The position numbers and the translations under genes are program-made. From JAGVSZ01 sp963716855 (GTDB lineage Bacteria; Pseudomonadota; Gammaproteobacteria; Burkholderiales; SG8-39), in contig CAVQUV010000011.1 of assembly GCA_963716855.1 (NCBI GenBank), positions 62,001 through 126,000 of the forward strand: a stretch of DNA of 64,000 nucleotides, written 5' to 3'. Each line of letters opens with the position of its first letter. Positions within the stretch are counted from its first letter, which is position 1. This document shows positions 16,127 to 24,722 of the stretch, piece after piece. The notes under the pieces are model-generated. The model was not told the origin of the DNA. It saw only the letters and a list, made by a program, of their open reading frames with translations, and did no database searches.

Positions 16127-18296
16127 ATGGCGAAGAGTGGACGCCTTGGAATCCTTGCTCGCGCCGCCGCCATTGCCGCGCTACTGCTGCCTGGGGCGCC
16201 GCAGTCGATCGCGCAGCAGCCGGGCACACCAGCGATCGACAGCGACGACATCGGCGGCGTGGTCCGCGGACCGGGCGGGCCGGAAGCCGGTGTCTGGGTC
16301 ATCGCGGAGACAACCGATCTGCCGACCAAGTTCGCCAGGATCGTCGTCACGGACGACCAGGGCCGCTACGTCGTCCCCGACCTGCCGAAGGCGAAGTACA
16401 GCGTCTGGGTACGCGGCTACGGCCTCGTCGACTCGCCCAAGGTGCAGGGCGAGCCCGGGCAAGGTCCTCAACCTGACCGCCGTCCCGGCGCCCGACGAGC
16501 GGCCGCGGCGCAATACTATCCGGCCATCTACTGGTATTCGATGCTGAAGATTCCGGACGCGAGCCAGTTCGGCGGCAAGACGCAGCATTCCCGCGAACGT
16601 CACGCAGACCGACTGGCTCATCGTGATGAAGAACACCGGCTGCATCGGCTGCCATCAGCTCGGCCAGCGCGTCCACCCGCACGATTCCCCGCTGCGCTCG
16701 GCGAGTTCAAGTCGCTCGGAAGAAGCATGGATGCGCCGCATGCAATCGGGCCAGGCCGGCGCAGCTGATGATCAACCCGCTGGCCGGCGATCTCGGCGGC
16801 GCGCCGTTCAAGTATCTCGCCGACTGGACCGATCGCATCGCGAACGGCGAGCTGCCCGCGCAGCAAGCCGCAGCGGCCGCAAGGCGTCGAGCGCAACATC
16901 GTCGTCACGACCTGCGGACTGGGGCGACCGAAAGCAGTACCTGCACGACCTGATCGCGAGCGGACCGGCGCAATCCGACGGTCAACGCCTATGGCCCGCT
17001 GTACGGCTCGCCCGAACACAGCACCGACGTGATCCCGATCCTCGATCCCAGTGACGAACACCGCGACCACGTTCAAGGCGCCGGTGCGCGACGCGGACAC
17101 GCCCGAGCGCTCGGACCGGACATGCCGCGATCCCGATGCCGATGCAGCCGTCGCCCTACTGGGGCGACGAGACGATCTGGGACAGCAAGGCGAACAACCA
17201 CAATTCGATGCTCGACAAGCAGGGCCGGGTCTGGCTGGCGGCCGCGGTTCGCGGCCGCCGACAATCCGGACTTCTGCAAGACAGGGCTCCGATCATCCGT
17301 CGGCGAAGCTGTTCCCGATGGAGCGCTGCGAGCCGCCAGCTCGCGATGTTCGATCCGAAGACGAAGAAGTACACGTTCGTCGACACCTGCTTCGGCGACC
17401 CATCACCTGCAGTTCGGCTACGACGCAACGACACGCTGTGGACCAGCGGCGGCGGCCCGGTGGTCGGCTGGCTCAACACCAAGATGTTCGACGAGACCGG
17501 CGACGCGGCGCAGTCGCAGGGCTGGACGGCGCTCGTGCTCGACACCAACGGCAACGGCAAGCGCGACGACTACGTCGAGCCCAACCAGCCGGTCGATCCG
17601 ACGCAAGGACAAGCGCATCACCGCCGGCTTCTATGCGGTGATGCCGAACCCGGTGGACGGCTCGGTCTGGGGCTCGCGTCGGCGTATTCCGGATCGGCGG
17701 TCGTGCGGCTCGATCCGCGGTCCGAATCCGCCGGCGACCGCGCTCGCCGAAATCTACAACGTGCCGATGCCCGGCTTCGGCATGCGCGGCGCCGACATCG
17801 ACAAGCAGGGCGTCGTGTGGGTGTCGCTCGCCAGCGGCCACCTCGGCAGCTTCGACCGGCGCAAGTGCAAGGGCCCGCTCAACGGACCGAAGGCGACCGG
17901 CGATCATTGTCCGGAGGGCTGGACGTTCTACCAGTATCCCGGGCCCGGCTTCAGGGCATCGGCGAGAACAGCGCCGAGTCGAGCTACTACACCTGGGTCG
18001 ACCAGCACAACACGTTCGGCCTCGGCGACGAACGTGCCGATGTCGACCGGCAACCTGAACGACGGCCTGCATCGCGCTCAAGGACGGCAAGATGATCGTG
18101 CTGCGCGTGCCCTATCCGCTGGGCTTCTACGCCAAGGGCTTCGACGGCCGCATCGACGATCCGAACGCCGGCTGGAAGGGCCGCGGGCTGTGGGCCACCA
18201 GCGGCGACCGCACGCCGTGGCTGATGGAAGGCGGCAAGGGAACGCAAGCCCTGGGCGGTGCACTTCCAGCTGCGGCCGGATCCGCTGGCGAAATAG
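16127..18296 (+). CDS. Large periplasmic protein with Ig-like N-domain, one c-type haem motif and propeller-like C-domain; many frameshifts
   Basis: Reconstructed from all three frames: about 715 residues, ATG 16127, stop TAG 18294-18296. The signal peptide is followed by a carboxypeptidase-regulatory-like beta-sandwich (DDIGGVVRGPGGPEAGVWV...DDQGRYVVPDLPKAKYSVWVRGYG). A single haem motif, NTGCIGCHQLGQ, comes next. The rest is a propeller-like region with GDETIWDSKANNHNSMLD, WLNTKMFDETGDA, GVVWVSLASGHLGSFDRRKC and DGKMIVLRVPYPLGFYAKGF. At least 20 single-base shifts fall between 16460 and 18244, yet the joined reading has no stops and the aromatic and glycine positions look conserved. It resembles streptogramin-lyase-like oxidoreductases found with cytochromes; exact function unknown. 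Confidence 0.65.
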
Positions 18297-18375
18297 CGAT
18301 CGCCGCGCGGGGCCGACGGGGTCGAACGCCGCGACGGCGTGCGCACGCGCTTTTCTGAGCCGGCACGCTGAAGCG

Positions 18376-20076
18376 ATGGCTACCCGCCGAACTGTCCTCA
18401 AGTCGCTGCTCGCCGCGCCGCTCGTTCTGACGCCGCTCGGCCCGAGGCCGGTCGCCGCGCAGGCGCAGGTCGCGCTGCTCGACCTGCGCCGTCAGCCGCA
18501 GTTCGTGAACCGGCTGCCGCGCCCGCCCCTTGCGACGCCGGTTGCTGGAACGCGGCACTACGAGATCGCCGCACGGCAGTTCCGCGGCTGGGTCGGGCTC
18601 GTCGATCCGCGGACGCGTCGCCCGCTCGAGACGACGCTCTGGGGCTACGACGGCGCCTATCCCGGGCCGACGTTCGTCGTGCGTCGCGGCGAGCCGGTGA
18701 CCGTGCGCTGGACGAATGCGCTCGTCGCGGACGGGCGGATGCTGCCGCACCTGCTCCCCGTCGACCGCACCATTCACATGGCGCACACGCATTCGGGACC
18801 GCCGGGCGGCACGCCGATCGTCACCCATCTGCACGGCGGTCACGTGGAGTCGGAGAGCGACGGTGAGCCGGAGGCCTGGTTCACGCCCGCGTTCGCGGAG
18901 CGCGGGCCGACCTTCGCGAAGGAGGTCTATCGGTACGACAACGACCAGGAAGCCGCCACGCTCTGGTATCACGATCACGCGCTCGGGCTGACGCGGCTCA
19001 ACGTCGGCGCCGGGCTCGCGGGCTTCTATCTGATCGGCGACGAGAACGAGGACCGGCTCGGGCTTCCGGCCGGCGAAAGCGACATTCCGCTTCTCATCCA
19101 GGATCGGACTTTCACGGCGCGCGGGGACCTTTTCATCGCCTCGCACCCCGTGCACGCGGGCGCCCCCGACCCGAGCATTCAGCCGGAGGAGTTCGGCGCC
19201 GGCATCCTCGTGAACGGAATGCTCTGGCCGTACGAGGCGGTCGAGCCGCGGCGCTACCGGTTGCGCTTCCTGAACGGCTCGGACTCGCGGTTCTATGCGC
19301 TCGCGTTCGAGCCGCGCCTGCCGTTCGTGATGATCGGCACGGACGCGGGCTTGCTCGAGTCACCCGTCGTCCTCGATCGGGTCGTCCTCGCGCCCGCCGA
19401 GCGCGCGGACGTGATCGTCGATTTCTCGCACGCGAGCGTGCGCGGTAGAACGGCAATGCTGGTCAACAGCGCGCCGACGCCGTTCCCCAAGGGGGGCCCG
19501 CCGCACCCGCGCACGACCGGTCGCGTGATGGCGTTTCGCATCGCCGCGAGCGCAGCGAAGGACGAGACCCGCATCCCCGATCGGCTGCGCCGCGAGCCGC
19601 TCCCCGACCTCCGCCCCACCGCGCCAATCCGCGAGCTCGTGCTGTTCGAAAGCAAGGATCCGCACGGACGCCCCAAGACGCTGCTCGGCACCCTGCGCGA
19701 GGGCGCGAAGACCTGGCACGACCCGGTCACCGAGGACCCGCTGCTCGGCGCCGTGGAGGCGTGGGATATCTACAACACGACTGCCGACGCGCACCCCATC
19801 CACGTGCACCTCGTGCACTTCCGCGTCGTCGGCCATCGACGCTTCGAGGGCGAGACGAACGAAAGCGGCGTGCTCGGGAAGATCCGCTGGATCGAGGACG
19901 ATCGGCCGCCCGGCGCCGACGAGCACGGCCCGAAAGACACCGTCCGCGTTCCACCCGGCACGCGCACGCGCATCGTCGCGCGCTTCGACCGGCCCGGCCG
20001 GTTCGTCTGGCACTGCCACATCCTCTCGCACGAGGATCACGAAATGATGCGACCGTTCGTCGTAAGGGAGACGTGA
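18376..20076 (+). CDS. Multicopper oxidase, CotA/bilirubin oxidase-like
   Basis: 566 residues with a Tat-type signal (ATRRTVLKSLLAAPLVLTPLG). All four copper segments are present: THLHGGH (HxH), WYHDHALGLTRLN (HxH), AHPIHVHLVHF (HxxHxH) and WHCHILSHEDHEMM (HCHxxxHxxxxM). These give a type 1 copper with Met axial ligand and a trinuclear centre. Cupredoxin domains are separated as in CotA, with the conserved GAYPGPTFVVRRGEPVTVRW. Such enzymes oxidise phenolics, bilirubin, Mn(II) or Cu(I) with O2. It follows the P460 cytochrome and haem-motif genes, suggesting a periplasmic oxidation cluster. Confidence 0.95.
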   Translation: MATRRTVLKSLLAAPLVLTPLGPRPVAAQAQVALLDLRRQPQFVNRLPRPPLATPVAGTRHYEIAARQFRGWVGLVDPRTRRPLETTLWGYDGAYPGPTFVVRRGEPVTVRWTNALVADGRMLPHLLPVDRTIHMAHTHSGPPGGTPIVTHLHGGHVESESDGEPEAWFTPAFAERGPTFAKEVYRYDNDQEAATLWYHDHALGLTRLNVGAGLAGFYLIGDENEDRLGLPAGESDIPLLIQDRTFTARGDLFIASHPVHAGAPDPSIQPEEFGAGILVNGMLWPYEAVEPRRYRLRFLNGSDSRFYALAFEPRLPFVMIGTDAGLLESPVVLDRVVLAPAERADVIVDFSHASVRGRTAMLVNSAPTPFPKGGPPHPRTTGRVMAFRIAASAAKDETRIPDRLRREPLPDLRPTAPIRELVLFESKDPHGRPKTLLGTLREGAKTWHDPVTEDPLLGAVEAWDIYNTTADAHPIHVHLVHFRVVGHRRFEGETNESGVLGKIRWIEDDRPPGADEHGPKDTVRVPPGTRTRIVARFDRPGRFVWHCHILSHEDHEMMRPFVVRET

Positions 20077-20099
20077 GCGCCGGTCCGCTCGCCGGCACG

Positions 20100-20795
20100 T
20101 CACGCCACCGTTCCGAACAGGGTCCCGACGCCTGCCGTCAGCCCCATGGCAAGTGCGCCCCAGAACGTGACGCGCATTGCGCCCACCGTCACTCGTGCGC
20201 CGCCCACGCGCGCAGCCAACCCGCCCAGGATCGCGAGGAACACGAGCGAAGTTCCGGAGACGACGGGGATCAGACTCGACTCAGGGCCGATGGCAACGGC
20301 CAGCAGCGGCATGGCTGCGCCGACGGCGAAGCTGGCCGCTGATGTAAGCGCAGCCTGAATCGGCCGCGCACTGAGCGTCTCGGAGATGCCGAGTTCGTCG
20401 CGGGCATGCGCGCCCAGCGCGTCGTGGGCCATGAGCTGCTCGGCAACCTGCTTCGCGAGCGCGGGATCGAGGCCGCGGCCGACGTAGATCGCTGTCAGTT
20501 CCCGGCGCTCGCCTTGGTCGTCTGCTTCGAGTTCCGCGCGTTCCAGGTTGAGCGCGGCCTGTTCGGAATCGGCCTGCGAGCGGACCGACACGTACTCACC
20601 GGCAGCCATCGACATGGCGCCCGCGACCAGGCCGGCGATCCCCGCGACCATCACGTTGCTGTGAGTCGCATTCGCGGCTGCGACCCCGAGCACCAGGCTC
20701 GCAGTCGAAACGATGCCGTCGTTGGCGCCCAATACCGCCGCGCGCAACCAGCCGATGCGGTCCGTGCGGTGCCGTTCCATGTGGCGTACTGCCAT
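20100..20795 (-). CDS. VIT1/CCC1 family transporter
   Basis: 231 residues from ATG 20795. An upstream in-frame extension to 20903 is Pro-rich and unlike the family. Hallmarks are HRTDRIGWLRAAVLGANDGIVSTASLVLGVAAA, GLVAGAMSMAAGEYVSVRSQADSE (metal-binding membrane segment) and the cytosolic helix region EDDQGERRELTAIYVGRGLD. About five membrane helices. Members export Fe(II) or Mn(II) from the cytoplasm or into compartments. Convergent with the multicopper oxidase, which may be a ferroxidase or Mn oxidase; a metal theme is possible. Confidence 0.92.
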   Translation of the reverse strand: MAVRHMERHRTDRIGWLRAAVLGANDGIVSTASLVLGVAAANATHSNVMVAGIAGLVAGAMSMAAGEYVSVRSQADSEQAALNLERAELEADDQGERRELTAIYVGRGLDPALAKQVAEQLMAHDALGAHARDELGISETLSARPIQAALTSAASFAVGAAMPLLAVAIGPESSLIPVVSGTSLVFLAILGGLAARVGGARVTVGAMRVTFWGALAMGLTAGVGTLFGTVA

Positions 20796-20875
20796 TCTCG
20801 GGCGTCTCTTCGATGCGGGAACCGGTGGACCCTCGTAACCGGTAGCGTCAGGTCCATTCAGGGCGGGCGGGGTCT

Positions 20876-21713
20876 TCACCAACCTGCGCGGTACTGGTGG
20901 CACGTGCCGTGCACACCAGCGTAGCCAAAGGTGTTTTCCGGGCGGAGCAAACGATCATACTCCCGTTTGACGACCGCATAGCACTCGCACACCCGCGCTT
21001 CGAGCTGGGGACGATCGAGTACGGCAATGTGGCCGCGGCCGTGATGGATCAGTCCCGCCTCTTGCAGCTTTCCAGCGGCCTCCGTGACGCTTTCGCGGCG
21101 CACGCCCAGCATATTGGCGATCTGCTCCTGCGTCATCGTCAGTTCGTTCGAGGGCAACCGGTCCAGACAGGACAAGATCCAGCGGCACATTTGCTGTTCC
21201 AGCGAATGGTGCCGATTGCACACCGCGATCTGCGCGGTTTGCGCGATCAGCGCCTGGATGTAGCGCAGCAGCAAGTGTGGCATCGGGCCGTCGTGCTCGA
21301 ACTCGTTTCTTAGCAGATCCGCCCCCAGCCGATAAGCGTAGCCGGCGCTCAGCACCACCGCGTGGCTCGGCGTGCTATTCGCCACCCAGGAACGATGCGA
21401 CGCCGATCACGCCCTCGCTGCCGGTGACCGCGAATTCTGTCGACGCCCCGTTCGCCGTCAAGTAGAACCGGGAAACGATGCCCGCGGTGAGGAAATAGAG
21501 ATACGCATGCCGGTCGCCGGCGCCGTAAACGGTCCAACCCAGCGGCAAGGGCACGGGCTCGAGATCGGGCCGCAGACGCTCGTAGTCCTCCTGCGGCAGC
21601 GCTGCAAGAAGTTGGTTTCGCCGGGGCGTTTGCGGTACGGATATGGCACAAGTCCCTTCTCTGGAGGCGAAGCCCGTCTCCAGATACGGCCGAACGCCAT
21701 GTCGACCTGACAT
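20876..21713 (-). CDS. Crp/Fnr family regulator no. 1, one frameshift
   Basis: About 277 residues when two frames are joined. The N-terminal cNMP-like domain (NQLLAALPQEDYERLRPDLEPV...GSEGVIGVASFLGGE) runs into a TAG at 21375-21377. The C-terminal part (STPSHAVVLSAGYAYRLG...LTMTQEQIANMLGVRRESV, winged HTH) continues one base shifted. The intact paralogue at 46811 has GGETTPSRA at the same place, so one extra base near 21377 is the simple explanation. It lacks the N-terminal Cys cluster of true FNR. The start is uncertain (21713 or 21731). A palindrome and an FNR-like box lie about 85-120 nt upstream. Confidence 0.82.
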
Positions 21714-21795
21714 CAGTAGGGCCTTCCCCAATACAAGAAATCACCCCCCTATTGGCGTTCAAACTCAATATATTGCAGCCCATTCGTCACAGCTA

Positions 21796-21809
21796 CTGAT
21801 CTGAATCAA
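21796..21809. promoter_or_regulatory. FNR/Anr-type box
   Basis: CTGATCTGAATCAA matches the FNR consensus TTGAT-N4-ATCAA at 9 of 10 positions. It lies 83 nt upstream of the Crp/Fnr no. 1 start and next to the GTTCGCTAGCGTAC palindrome, so oxygen-responsive control of this regulator by an FNR elsewhere in the genome is plausible. Confidence 0.5.
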
Positions 21810-21817
21810 ATCCTTAT

Positions 21818-21831
21818 GTTCGCTAGCGTAC
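21818..21831. promoter_or_regulatory. Palindrome site A (GTTCGCTAGCGTAC)
   Basis: One of ten intergenic sites close to GTGCGCTAGCGYAC. It is 105 nt upstream of Crp/Fnr no. 1 and 30 nt before the BON remnant on the other strand. Confidence 0.6.
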
Positions 21832-21860
21832 GGAGCAACCCAGGGAAAGGTATTTAATAG

Positions 21861-21947
21861 GTGTTAGCTGAGATGAACAAGGCGATCGAGGTTGCACGTG
21901 GCATCAAGGGCGTGACCTTCGCCAAGAAGGACATGCGCGCGGGGTGA
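21861..21947 (+). pseudogene. BON-domain protein remnant (C-terminal end only)
   Basis: A 28-codon reading frame, VLAEMNKAIEVARGIKGVTF and a further 8 residues, ending TGA 21947. The A-x(3)-A-x-ARGIKGV pattern with a final K-x-DMR is the last helix and strand of a BON domain (compare AIEVAHGVAGVKSVKNDMR in the remnant at 40.4 kb). The rest of the domain is missing. Remnant by inference; it could still be translated as a peptide. Confidence 0.55.
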
Positions 21948-22010
21948 CGGTGGATCGGACATTAGGCGGGACAACGCCCAAATGACTGACTGTCAATGAA
22001 AGGAAAGCAA

Positions 22011-22175
22011 ATGCTCTATTACGCCGCCATATTTCTTGTCATCGCGCTGATCGCTGCGCTACTCGGCTTTACCGGCATCGCGGCCGGCGCCGTCGGGATC
22101 GCCAAGATCCTGTTCGTCGTATTTCTTCTCCTGTTCGTCGCCTCGCTTATCGTGGGACTGATACGTCGCGGGTGA
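22011..22175 (+). CDS. DUF1328-type small membrane protein
   Basis: 54 residues, ATG with AGGAAAG 4-10 nt upstream. MLYYAAIFLVIALIAALLGF and GIAKILFVVFLLLFVASLIV form two membrane helices joined by a Gly-rich turn (TGIAAGAVG), the typical DUF1328 layout. Function of the family is unknown; these proteins are often found with BON-domain, DUF3309 and Crp/Fnr genes, as here. Confidence 0.88.
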   Translation: MLYYAAIFLVIALIAALLGFTGIAAGAVGIAKILFVVFLLLFVASLIVGLIRRG

Positions 22176-22216
22176 CGGCGGTACCGCGCGGGCGGCTGGC
22201 TCGGGGGGCACGTTAC

Positions 22217-23419
22217 CTACGCACGGGGGATTTCTCGAATGCTGCACCGGGCGGGGCCCGCTCTGAGGTTGGGGGCTGTCAGTCGGGCGCGAGCGGGCGA
22301 ACGGTTTCTCGCGATCGCCGCCGCGACCGCCTCCCAGGTGGCGTTGAACGCTTCAGGCGTGAAGCCCGCGCCCGACGGCAGCCAGTTGCCGGTTTTCCCG
22401 CTCGCCAGCGTGTAGTGCCCGACCACATCGAGGTGATCGGCGCGCACGACGTGCAGCACCCGACCGTGCAACTGGCTCAGCGTCGGCACGATGCCGTCGC
22501 TGATGCCCGGAGTCGCCTTGAAGCCGAGCCCTCGATCGAGCACCCGCTGGGTCGCCTTGGTCGGTTTCGGATATGGGTAATGCGGGTGCGGCCGCGCCGT
22601 CAGTGCGTGCAGCAGCCTGAACAGCGCGCGCAGTGCGATGTACTCCGGATCCAGGAGCGTCTTCATCTCGAACCCCTCGCGGGGTTCCGGCACACCCGCG
22701 ACGACGCAGCCGTAGTCGATCCCGGCACGATCCGAAACGGCTGCATCGAACAGCTCGATGCCCTCGGGCGTGAGCTGCAGCACCGCCCCCTGGTCCCGCT
22801 CGATCTCGCCGAGGTAGTTCCACACGGGGTCGCGGCGGTCGAACCGGATCTTGCGCAACAGGCTCTCGGCGATGCGATCGAGCGGGGTATCCGTTCGCCC
22901 CAGCCAGTCGTCGACCCGTGCGACCAGCGCGATTGCCTTCGCCGCGGCGAGGATGGCGCCGCGTCCCTGCCCCGACGTCGCCAGGGCGCTGAGTATCAGC
23001 AGCAGTGTCTGGCCGTGGACGGTGATGAAGTGATTGGCGAGCGGCGTGCCGTGGTGCGGCGTGGTCACCGTGATGGCCGTCCTCGTCAGACGGGCAATGC
23101 GCTCTTCCGAGTCGCCGCTCGCGATCTTCACCCCGGGCGTCAGCAGCATGCGCACGTCGAGGCCGCCCGTCGAGTGGCCGACGAAGTGCAGGTCCCGGGC
23201 CTTAAGACCACCGCTGCCCAGCACCTGGCGCCGTAGCGCGTCGGCGCGCCGTGGGATCGAGGCCGTCGGCTGCGCCATGCACCGCACGATGCGGGCCTCT
23301 ACGCCGCGCCGGCGGAGCGCGCGGCCCAGTGCCTGCTCCACGTCCTCGAAATAGCTCACCGCCCCGAGGGACGTGAAGCCGAAGAAGCCCGGCACCAAGA
23401 ACACGAGTCGTGTCGTCAT
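22217..23419 (-). CDS. Lipase-like alpha/beta hydrolase
   Basis: 400 residues, no signal peptide. MTTRLVFLVPGFFGFTSLG is the first strand and oxyanion loop (PGFFGF). The nucleophile elbow is HFVGHSTGGLDVRMLL (GHSTG). An acidic residue and a final histidine (VRADHLDVVGHYTL) complete a Ser-Asp-His triad; the VGHY His lies in a context like that of esterase/PGAP1-type lipases. TTPHHGTPLANHF is also typical of triacylglycerol lipases. Probably acts on long acyl esters. Stands alone between the DUF1328 and DUF2141 genes. Confidence 0.82.
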   Translation of the reverse strand: MTTRLVFLVPGFFGFTSLGAVSYFEDVEQALGRALRRRGVEARIVRCMAQPTASIPRRADALRRQVLGSGGLKARDLHFVGHSTGGLDVRMLLTPGVKIASGDSEERIARLTRTAITVTTPHHGTPLANHFITVHGQTLLLILSALATSGQGRGAILAAAKAIALVARVDDWLGRTDTPLDRIAESLLRKIRFDRRDPVWNYLGEIERDQGAVLQLTPEGIELFDAAVSDRAGIDYGCVVAGVPEPREGFEMKTLLDPEYIALRALFRLLHALTARPHPHYPYPKPTKATQRVLDRGLGFKATPGISDGIVPTLSQLHGRVLHVVRADHLDVVGHYTLASGKTGNWLPSGAGFTPEAFNATWEAVAAAIARNRSPARARLTAPNLRAGPARCSIREIPRA

Positions 23420-23460
23420 GGCCGGATTATGCCGGCGAGCGCGAACCTCGCGGGTGGACC

Positions 23461-23979
23461 TTAGTAGTTCAGGCCGATCGTCAGATCCAGGCTGCGCCCG
23501 TCGTACGCGAAGCTGGCGGCAGAGAACGACGGCGCGCCGAGGGAGGCCGTTGCGTCGTTCGAAAAACCGTAGCCTTCCGTCGGGACCCCCAGCCAGTTTG
23601 TGTCGAGTTTGCCGTTCATGTTTTCATCATGAATGACGGCGAGCGCATACGTTCCCGGCGCGATGTCCTCGAAGTCGCAACGCGCCTGCGTATCCCGAAT
23701 CTTTATCACCATGATATTAGTTGCGGAGTGCAGAAACTCAGTGGGGAAGCCCTCTGGCGATTCGAAAAGCGCGCAAGCAACGGCTCCGGTGCTGTTTCTG
23801 ATGTCCAAAATTTTCACGTGAATTCCGGGGCATGGTGATTGGGCAAGCGCGATGGCGGGAAGACTCGCAAACACCAGCACTGCAAATACCGCTATGCATC
23901 GAACTTCCATGCGGACCCGCATCGCCGAATCCTTGACTGTGGAGGCCACCGCCGACTTCCGAGTGGTCGATGCATTCAT
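23461..23979 (-). CDS. DUF2141 secreted protein
   Basis: 172 residues from ATG 23979, which has GAGG 6 nt upstream. A long basic N-region precedes the hydrophobic signal core (CIAVFAVLVFASLPAIALAQ). The mature part follows DUF2141: VKILDIRNSTGAVACALFES, IAPGTYALAVIHDENMNGKLDTNWLGVPTEGYGFSND. The DxNxNGKxD stretch looks like a calcium-binding loop. Function of the family is unknown; probably periplasmic or outer-membrane associated. Confidence 0.88.
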   Translation of the reverse strand: MNASTTRKSAVASTVKDSAMRVRMEVRCIAVFAVLVFASLPAIALAQSPCPGIHVKILDIRNSTGAVACALFESPEGFPTEFLHSATNIMVIKIRDTQARCDFEDIAPGTYALAVIHDENMNGKLDTNWLGVPTEGYGFSNDATASLGAPSFSAASFAYDGRSLDLTIGLNY

Positions 23980-24166
23980 GTTCGTCCTCACAGCTGCGTT
24001 CTGCTTGGCCCGAGTGGATCACAGCGCAACCCGCGATCACTTCCTGCGATCAGGCGCCTAACTTGTCGGGCTCCGCGCGCTCGCCCTGTCCAAGCGGTTG
24101 CCGCCGCGATTCTGATGATAGCGGCCGAAGCGACCACACCCACAGCAGGTCGGTCGAGGGCCAAAG

Positions 24167-24262
24167 GCGTATAGTGATCACCCTATAGAGGCGCTAGTGG
24201 TTCCCACCTCTCCCGCCCCCGACTAGCAACCCCGGGCCGTCGTCCCACTGCGGGAGTTTGCT
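24167..24262 (+). promoter_or_regulatory. Conserved leader, copy 1
   Basis: 96 nt directly before the 100-residue gene. It aligns along its length with 63188-63281. Shared blocks: GCGTATAGT, TAGAGGCGCTAG, TTCCCACCTC, GCCCCCGA and ACCCCGGGCC, ending in a GC-rich stem region just before the ATG. The first block could be a -10 element; the rest looks like a structured 5' UTR. Confidence 0.55.
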
Positions 24263-24565
24263 ATGCGTGTCATCGAACGAATCACCGGCACCGCCGAGGG
24301 CTACGTCCTCGCGGGCACCGTCTCGCGCGACGAAGGCGGCCGGTACGTCGCCGACGCGAAAACCTACCTGCTGACGGCCGGTCGTCTCAGCCGCCCGCTT
24401 CGATCGGTCGCCACGAGTCGAGCGAACGGGCCCGACATTCAGGCCGCGGGGGCTTCGGCCCCGGAGGCGAGGACGCGGTTATGCACCGAGGCGAAAGAGC
24501 GGCTCGGCGCGGCCGTAACCAGCTTCGTGTGGCGCCCGGTGCTGGCTCTGGTGCCGGCCCAGTGA
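24263..24565 (+). CDS. Conserved 100-residue protein, paralogue of 63282-63584
   Basis: MRVIERITGTAEGYVLAGTV... and the C-terminal half GASAPEARTRLCTEAKERLG...VTSFVWRPVLALV are shared almost residue for residue with the second copy; the middle is looser. No signal, no membrane helix, one conserved Cys (RTRLC). A beta-rich N-half and a helix in the C-half are likely. I do not recognise the family. Both copies carry the same leader, so expression is probably controlled the same way. It precedes the glucan synthase gene by about 160 nt. Confidence 0.75.
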   Translation: MRVIERITGTAEGYVLAGTVSRDEGGRYVADAKTYLLTAGRLSRPLRSVATSRANGPDIQAAGASAPEARTRLCTEAKERLGAAVTSFVWRPVLALVPAQ

Positions 24566-24722
24566 GATCCGGTGAGCCCACCGGAGCGCTCGCGCCGTCG
24601 GTCGTCCGCCGCCGAAATCCGGGGCGCTTCTGATCCCGACCACTCGATCGTCATCGCACCGCAGCCTCCGCCGCGCAAGCCGAAGACCGCATTCCGCCCA
24701 GACGTGGGGTAGAAGAGCCCGG

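Noticed and set aside
16127..18296. Interpretation of the haem-motif gene as an old pseudogene
   Set aside because: The joined reading has no stop codons and keeps conserved-looking motifs across all segments, which neutral decay with more than 20 indels would not leave.
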